From contig CP051231.1 of the NCBI GenBank assembly GCA_017792405.1, positions 126,560-190,559 on the forward strand: a stretch of DNA of 64,000 nucleotides. Reading direction: 5' to 3'. The position numbers were made by a program, and so were the translations under genes. How positions within the stretch are numbered: position 1 is the first letter of the stretch; each line of letters begins with the position of its first letter. The notes below the pieces were generated by a model. The model made no database searches. It saw only the letters and a list, made by a program, of their open reading frames with translations, and was not told where the DNA came from. Shown here piece by piece: positions 59,506 through 64,000 of the stretch. Source of the DNA: Oceanicola sp. (lineage in GTDB: Bacteria > Pseudomonadota > Alphaproteobacteria > Rhodobacterales > Rhodobacteraceae).

Positions 59506-61355
59506 CCGGCGACCTGTTCGCGCAGCACCGAGGCGGTGAGCGAGATCATCAGGTAGATGCCCGCGAAGATCAGCAGCGCCAGCGCGGTGTTCTCGAAGGC
59601 GCGCGGGTAGGTGGCTTCGTCGGGCGCAATGGGCGTTACGCCGAGCGAGAGATAGCGCACCTGCCGGTTGGCCTCGATCCGCGCGGTCTCGAGCTGGGCG
59701 GCGGCCTGCTGGAGCAGTAGTTGCCGGGTGGCAAGATCGGCCTCGGCGATCCGCAGTTCGCCGGTGATCCGGGCCAGAGAGGCGTTGCCATCGGTGGTCT
59801 CGGTCATCGAGGCGCGCAGGCTGGCGACAAGGGCTTTGAGCCGCGAGATATCGCCCTCCAGCGCCCGCACACGGGCCTGATTGGGGCGCGTGTTTGCGAG
59901 CTGCTGCTGAAGGTCGAGTTCCTTCTGGCGCAGCTCTACTTCGAACTGGGTGATCTGGGTCATCAGCGAGCCGCTTTCGCTCACCGGATCGAGCACGCCG
60001 AGCTGCTCTTGCAACTCGAGCACCCGCTTTTGTGCGGCGAGCACCTTGGCCTCCGCCTCGTCGAAGCTGGCGCGTGCGCCTTTCATCTGGTCTTCGCGCA
60101 GGCGCTGGGTCAACTGATCGACCTGCTCCTCGGCATAGCCCAGCAACGCCTCGGAGAACTCCTGGCTCTTTTCGGGGCTGGCGGCGATGACCTCCATCTT
60201 CAGGATGCCCTCGGTCGGGTCATAGCCGATTTTCACGTTGCGCTGGTAGAGCCGGTAGGCGGCCTCATCCGTCGCGCCGTCTTCGAGCCGCTGGATCGGG
60301 TCGATGAAGTCTTGCTCGAAGTGCTGTTTGAAGCCGTGGTCGGCATCGAGGCGCTTCATGGCGGCGCGGCTGGCGAGGTAGCTCTGCACTGTCGTGCTGT
60401 CTTGCTGGGTGGCGAAGCTGGTGCCTTGGAACAGGCCGCCGAGGCCCGCGGAGGCCGCTGGTTCGGCCTGCTGGATCACGAACTCGGACTTGGTGGCAAA
60501 GAGCGGCGTGGCCAGCACGTAGTAATACCACCCGGCGATGAAGGCCGGCAGCAGCACGAAGAAGGCCAGCCGGGTGAAGAGCAGCATCGACTTGCGGCGG
60601 CGGCGGCGGGCGATGTCACGCTGGATACGGCCGATCTCGCTGGCGCGCTGGTCGGAAGTATTGAGCACAGGGCCGGGCACCGGCGATTGCTGGGGCACGG
60701 CAACATCGGTGCCGGGCTGGCGGGCGACCTGCGGCAGGTTGGGCGTGGCGCCGCCACCCTGACCGCCGCCCGCGCCCTGCGCCTTGGCGTTGTTCTGCAC
60801 CAGTTCGAGCATCGCCGAGCGCTGGAACGGGTCAATCCCGCGGTCGCGCAGCTGTTTGACGGCGTCGAAGTCGGAGGTTGGCGTGAGCCCATGCTTTTGC
60901 GCCACGCGGCGCGCCATGCGCAGCTGGCGCCCGGTGAGCCCCTCTTTGCGGATGTCGGCGATGGTCTGCTCGCTCTTGGCGGATGCGGCGCTTTGCACCT
61001 CGCCAGACTGGGCCGAAGCGTCGCCAGCGCCGGACTGCTTTTCGGCGGCGGCGGAGCCGGGCATGGCCTCGGCGCCGAACCCGTCTTCGTGCATGTCGGG
61101 GGAGGCGGCCTCCATCATGGCCACGTCTTCATCGACGGGCGGCTTGGGCGTGGTTTTGGGCGTGCCCTTGGGCGCAGAATCGGCGGGCGAAACAGCAGTG
61201 GGCGCCGCGGCGGGCTGCTCCGCCACAGGCGTTTCGGCAACGGGAGGGGCGACCTTGCGGGCGGTGGCACCCTCGGTCGCGGCCATCGCCTGACCGGGGG
61301 TCAGGGGGCCGTCCCGGCGAATGCGGAACCTGCTAGCCTTGGGCTTGGTAGTCAT
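59502..61355 (-). CDS. kpsE: Capsule polysaccharide export inner-membrane protein KpsE
   Basis: The 617-residue protein is a polysaccharide co-polymerase-type export subunit that bridges the KpsMT transporter to the outer-membrane channel. It has two membrane helices (about 250-275 and 588-608) around a periplasmic coiled-coil region (LTQRLREDQMKGARASFDEA on). The N-terminal 240 residues are an unusually long cytoplasmic Pro/Ala-rich region with a small conserved block (GLTGRQLRMARRVAQKHGL). kpsT overlaps it by 23 bases. No kpsM is adjacent. Confidence 0.88.
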   Translation of the reverse strand: MTTKPKASRFRIRRDGPLTPGQAMAATEGATARKVAPPVAETPVAEQPAAAPTAVSPADSAPKGTPKTTPKPPVDEDVAMMEAASPDMHEDGFGAEAMPGSAAAEKQSGAGDASAQSGEVQSAASAKSEQTIADIRKEGLTGRQLRMARRVAQKHGLTPTSDFDAVKQLRDRGIDPFQRSAMLELVQNNAKAQGAGGGQGGGATPNLPQVARQPGTDVAVPQQSPVPGPVLNTSDQRASEIGRIQRDIARRRRRKSMLLFTRLAFFVLLPAFIAGWYYYVLATPLFATKSEFVIQQAEPAASAGLGGLFQGTSFATQQDSTTVQSYLASRAAMKRLDADHGFKQHFEQDFIDPIQRLEDGATDEAAYRLYQRNVKIGYDPTEGILKMEVIAASPEKSQEFSEALLGYAEEQVDQLTQRLREDQMKGARASFDEAEAKVLAAQKRVLELQEQLGVLDPVSESGSLMTQITQFEVELRQKELDLQQQLANTRPNQARVRALEGDISRLKALVASLRASMTETTDGNASLARITGELRIAEADLATRQLLLQQAAAQLETARIEANRQVRYLSLGVTPIAPDEATYPRAFENTALALLIFAGIYLMISLTASVLREQVAG

Positions 61356-61992
61356 AGAGCCTCTTCGCCTCTTCCAGCGTTTCAAACATGTGGAACTGCC
61401 CGTCGCGCAGCACCGCCGCCGAGCGGCAGAACTTTTCCAGCGTGCCCGCCTGATGCGAGACGATGATGACGGTGGTATCCTTCAGCCGTTCCCGCAGGAT
61501 CGAGCCTGCGCGGCGGTTGAACTCCACATCTGTTGTCGAGGGCATGCCCTCGTCGATCAGGTACATGTCGAAGTCGAGCGCCAACATCAACGAGAAGCAG
61601 AAGCGCGCCCGCATGCCCTGGCTGTAGGTGCCGACCGGCATGTCGAAATACTCTTCGATCCCGCAGAGCCAGCGGCAGAAGGCCTCCACGTAATCGGGGT
61701 CGAGCCCGTAGAGGCGGGAGATGTAGCGCGCGTTCTCGGTGCCGGTGTGGCGGTTGACGACGCCCCCCATGAAGCCGAGCGGAAAGGAGATGCGGCAGCC
61801 CCGGCGGATCTCGCCCTCATCGGGCTTTTCGAGCCCGGCCATCATGTTGATAAGGGTGGTCTTGCCCGTGCCGTTGGGTGCGAGGATGCCAAGCGAATTG
61901 CCGAGCTCGACCTGAAAGGACACGCGGTCAAGGATCACCTTGCGCTGCTTGCCCGTCCAGAAGGACTTGCTGACATTGGAGAATTCCAGCAT
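61333..61992 (-). CDS. kpsT: Capsule polysaccharide ABC transporter ATP-binding protein KpsT
   Basis: The 219-residue ATPase has a Walker A of the form APNGTGKTT (Ala at the first Gly position), the KpsT-type signature YSQGMRARF and Walker B MYLIDEG. It powers export of capsule polysaccharide through KpsM. It starts the leftward kpsT-kpsE-SnoaL unit; a TTGGGC/GCCCAA inverted repeat lies upstream. Confidence 0.92.
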   Translation of the reverse strand: MLEFSNVSKSFWTGKQRKVILDRVSFQVELGNSLGILAPNGTGKTTLINMMAGLEKPDEGEIRRGCRISFPLGFMGGVVNRHTGTENARYISRLYGLDPDYVEAFCRWLCGIEEYFDMPVGTYSQGMRARFCFSLMLALDFDMYLIDEGMPSTTDVEFNRRAGSILRERLKDTTVIIVSHQAGTLEKFCRSAAVLRDGQFHMFETLEEAKRLYDYQAQG

Positions 61993-62061
61993 TCGTCGCC
62001 TTTGGCTGCTCGTTTCTACACCTTAACGGCGCTTGATTAAGACTTTGGTATAGAGCGCCAG

Positions 62062-62084
62062 TTGGGCAGTATTATGTCGCCCAA
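62062..62084. promoter_or_regulatory. Inverted repeat upstream of kpsT
   Basis: TTGGGC (62062-62067) and GCCCAA (62079-62084) with an 11-base AT-rich spacer lie 70 bp before the kpsT start, in a gene-free, AT-richer 188-bp promoter region. A regulator site is possible; the protein is unknown. Confidence 0.35.
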
Positions 62085-62180
62085 AGCTGACGGTTTTCAA
62101 CGGAATGTTGGTTAACCACGCGGCAAATGGGGCATCACTGTGGCGTGAGAGGTGCCCCAATCCGAGTCAAAAGCGGCCGA

Positions 62181-63428
62181 TCAGGCGTTCTGTTTCTCTA
62201 CCCGGGTCAATTTGCCCGCCACGATGGAGAGCACGGCTGCGCCGAAGCTGAAGAGCGCGCCCATCTTGGCGGCGTCTTGCACCGGGCCGCCGGGGAAGGC
62301 GACAGAGGCCACGAAGAGCGACACGGTGAAGCCGATGGCCGCGACGAAGCCGATCACCACTAGGTCGATCGAGCGCATGCCCGACGGCAGGCCCAGCTTC
62401 ATCGGGTAGGCGGCGAGCCAGCCCATGAGGAAGATCCCCACGGGTTTGCCGATGATGAGGCCCGCCAGCACCAGCCACGTGGCCTCGCCGATGGCGTTGA
62501 ACTCGACGCCGGCGTTCAGCAGGCCGAAGAAGAACAGGATCACCTCGACCGGGTGCTTCAGCATGTGCTCGGCCTTGTTCAGCAGGTCGCTGAGATATTG
62601 CTCAGCTTCCGAGAAGATGCCGAAGGCGCGGTCTGCGTGGGGCAGGGTGGGCACGATGGGCAGCAGGCCGAGGGCCGGGTGAATGCCCGCCTCCTGAAAG
62701 CCATACCAGCTGACGCAGCCCGCCAACAGGTAGGGCCAGACACCAAGGGTGGAGGCCATCCAGGTGGAGTTCGGGCGATCCTGATTGCCGGCATCCATCC
62801 GGCGCGGAAGCCAGTTGCAGAGGATGAACACGGCAAGTGCTGCGCCGAGCGACAGCAGCAGCCATTCGGGTGCCAGCTCGCCGGAGGGGTAGAAGATGGC
62901 GAGGATGATGAGGCCTGCGGCATCGTCCGCGATGGCCAGCAGCAGCAGGAAGCGCACCGCCGGGTGCCCCGCGCCAAAGACCATGCGGCCGATCAGGTAG
63001 GAGAAGGCGATATCTGTCGCCGTGGGGATGGCCCAGCCGTTTGCCACGGCGGAGAAGGTCTCGGAGCCAAGGAAATAGGCGATCCCGAGGTAGACGGAGA
63101 TCGGGCCGATCATGCCGCCTACGGTGGCGATCAGCGGCGTGGCGGCTTTGCGCCCGCGCAGGCTGCCGTTTTCGAGGATAACCGCCTCCCAGACTTCCTT
63201 GGCCGCGATGGCGAAGAAGAAGGCCATCAGCACGTCATTGACGAGGTAGTGCAGGGTCAGGGTGCGGTGGCCATCGTGCAGGTGGCCGATGGGCGCGTGG
63301 TCCCAGATCACGAATTCGACGAAGTGGTGGTAGCTTTCGGCGTTGATGTTCGCCCAGACCAGAGCGATCAGCGCCCCCGCGATCAGCAGAAGCGAATAGT
63401 TCGCGACGAAGTTCCAAACGCGATACAT
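62181..63428 (-). CDS. nhaA: Na+/H+ antiporter NhaA
   Basis: The 415-residue inner-membrane antiporter exchanges H+ for Na+ in pH and salt homeostasis. The ion-binding residues Asp139 (PTATDIAFS), Asp168 and Asp169 (IADDAAGL) match E. coli NhaA. The N-terminal end carries a His-rich stretch (HAPIGHLHDGHR). The ATG at 63428 follows GGGAGGGG. A sodium pump is expected in a marine organism. Confidence 0.95.
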   Translation of the reverse strand: MYRVWNFVANYSLLLIAGALIALVWANINAESYHHFVEFVIWDHAPIGHLHDGHRTLTLHYLVNDVLMAFFFAIAAKEVWEAVILENGSLRGRKAATPLIATVGGMIGPISVYLGIAYFLGSETFSAVANGWAIPTATDIAFSYLIGRMVFGAGHPAVRFLLLLAIADDAAGLIILAIFYPSGELAPEWLLLSLGAALAVFILCNWLPRRMDAGNQDRPNSTWMASTLGVWPYLLAGCVSWYGFQEAGIHPALGLLPIVPTLPHADRAFGIFSEAEQYLSDLLNKAEHMLKHPVEVILFFFGLLNAGVEFNAIGEATWLVLAGLIIGKPVGIFLMGWLAAYPMKLGLPSGMRSIDLVVIGFVAAIGFTVSLFVASVAFPGGPVQDAAKMGALFSFGAAVLSIVAGKLTRVEKQNA

Positions 63429-63594
63429 GCCTCGCCCCTCCCATGCCGACGTTGCCCACAAATAATGAAATCGGCGGAGGGGGGCAACCGGGCGGCGAGA
63501 AGACGGCCTGCGCACATCCGCGCATTTCGCCTGCGTCAGTGAGAGAGATGGCGCTCTGCCATGCCACTTGAGCGGCATGGAAGAACGCGCGCTT

Positions 63595-64000
63595 TCAGGC
63601 GTAGCCGCCCCATGCGAGGCCCGCCAGAACGGCCCCGATGAAGGCGAAGCCGAGGTAGGCAGCGAAGACGCGCGGCTTTACCAGCGCCCAGACCGCCACG
63701 GCGGCGGGGATGCACGACACGCCCCCGGCGATTACGAAGGCCATGGCCGCGCCCTGGCTCATGCCTTGAGCCAGCAGGGCATCGATCAATGGCACGGCGG
63801 CATAGCCGTTCAGATATGCCGGTGCGCCAACCAGTGCGCCCAGCAGGATCGGGCCAAGCCCCTCACCGCCCAGCACCGAGCCGATCATATCGGCGGGCAC
63901 ATAGGTGAGCATCAGGCTCTCCAGAAGGTAGGCGAGCAGCAGCCACTTGAACAGGAACAGCCCGTTCTCCAGCGCCGTTTCGCGGAAGGTCTCGCGGCGG
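63595..64000 (-). CDS. Permease, DUF318/ArsP-type (C-terminal part)
   Basis: The gene runs off the right edge; 135 residues of its C-terminal part are visible. The segment has membrane helices and the blocks TFRETALENGLFLFKWLLLAY, GALVGAPAYLNGYAAVPLI and FVIAGGVSCIPAAVAVWAL, typical of the DUF318 (YraQ/ArsP) permease group, some of which export organoarsenicals. The reading frame is open through the internal ATG at 63912 to the edge. Substrate unknown. Confidence 0.78.
   Translation of the reverse strand, partial: RRETFRETALENGLFLFKWLLLAYLLESLMLTYVPADMIGSVLGGEGLGPILLGALVGAPAYLNGYAAVPLIDALLAQGMSQGAAMAFVIAGGVSCIPAAVAVWALVKPRVFAAYLGFAFIGAVLAGLAWGGYA

Noticed and set aside
59721..61466. A 581-residue plus-strand frame opposite kpsE
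   Set aside because: Antisense artefact; low-complexity and no start signals.
62001..62115. CtrA-like TTAA pairs upstream of kpsT
   Set aside because: The spacing between TTAA half-sites is 10 bases, not the 7 of the CtrA box.
1..64000. CRISPR arrays, tRNA or rRNA genes, prophage, insertion sequences
   Set aside because: I looked for regularly spaced repeats, cloverleaf-like segments, transposase or phage proteins and found none that I could support by eye.

Overview
The window is GC-rich, densely packed chromosomal DNA from an alphaproteobacterium, most probably a marine Rhodobacteraceae (Roseobacter-group) member. This rests on a LexA box of the alphaproteobacterial type (GTTC-N7-GTTC), a DUF2794 gene, dnaE2/imuB mutasome genes, GcvT/DmdA-like, DmdB-like and DmdC-like genes, and the neighbourhood smpB-trmO-dapA-slt. 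I see no rRNA, tRNA, CRISPR array, phage or intact insertion sequence.

Layout. 1-5.3 kb: end of an M20 amidohydrolase, an M48-like pseudo-protease, cytochrome c, idi, then a TetR regulator flanked by two tiny secreted proteins with near-identical signal peptides and four 16-bp operator-like palindromes, then fghA. 5.4-8.5 kb: dnaE2 with an unusual C-terminus, bracketed by inverted copies of a short repeat. 8.8-13.7 kb: a divergent cluster (secreted protein, azlC, azlD, RraA-like aldolase on one side; IlvD/Edd-type sugar-acid dehydratase and an SDR on the other) around a perfect GGTATACC-type operator. 13.8-19.1 kb: housekeeping genes (carbonic anhydrase, leucyl aminopeptidase, NlpC/P60, MtfA, DUF2794). 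19.1-25.9 kb: imuB with a damaged 3' end and an upstream LexA box, an I78 inhibitor lipoprotein, class III alcohol dehydrogenase, a methyltransferase/LysR pair, and a NYN-LOTUS protein coupled to an unknown AT-richer gene.

26-40 kb is a fatty-acid/acyl-CoA region: acyl-CoA ligase, a Gst-unknown-FadA-NTF2-cupin-FadB operon, a large acyl-CoA dehydrogenase with its own MerR gene, a second MerR, and two hotdog thioesterases followed by a MATE pump. A sulfotransferase and a Hint-domain protein lacking Cys1 sit between. 42-50 kb: arsC-pyrD-DUF952, a periplasmic 5'-nucleotidase, an attC-like inverted repeat before a GFA-family gene, a DmdA-like protein, SRAP, and an odd cupredoxin/EF-hand protein. 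50-56 kb: a GntR regulator divergent from a GcoA-like P450 with paired operators, aromatic/aspartate aminotransferase, SseA, LysE, SmpB, TrmO (CTG start) and DapA. 57-64 kb: Slt, capsule export genes kpsE and kpsT, NhaA and a partial permease.

Themes. Formaldehyde handling recurs: P450 demethylation and DmdA-type demethylation can feed one-carbon pools, AdhC and FghA form the glutathione-dependent formaldehyde pathway, and a GFA homologue is present, though none are in one operon. The SOS mutasome looks split and eroding: imuA is not next to imuB, imuB has lost part of its C-terminus with a frame change, and dnaE2 has a non-canonical end.
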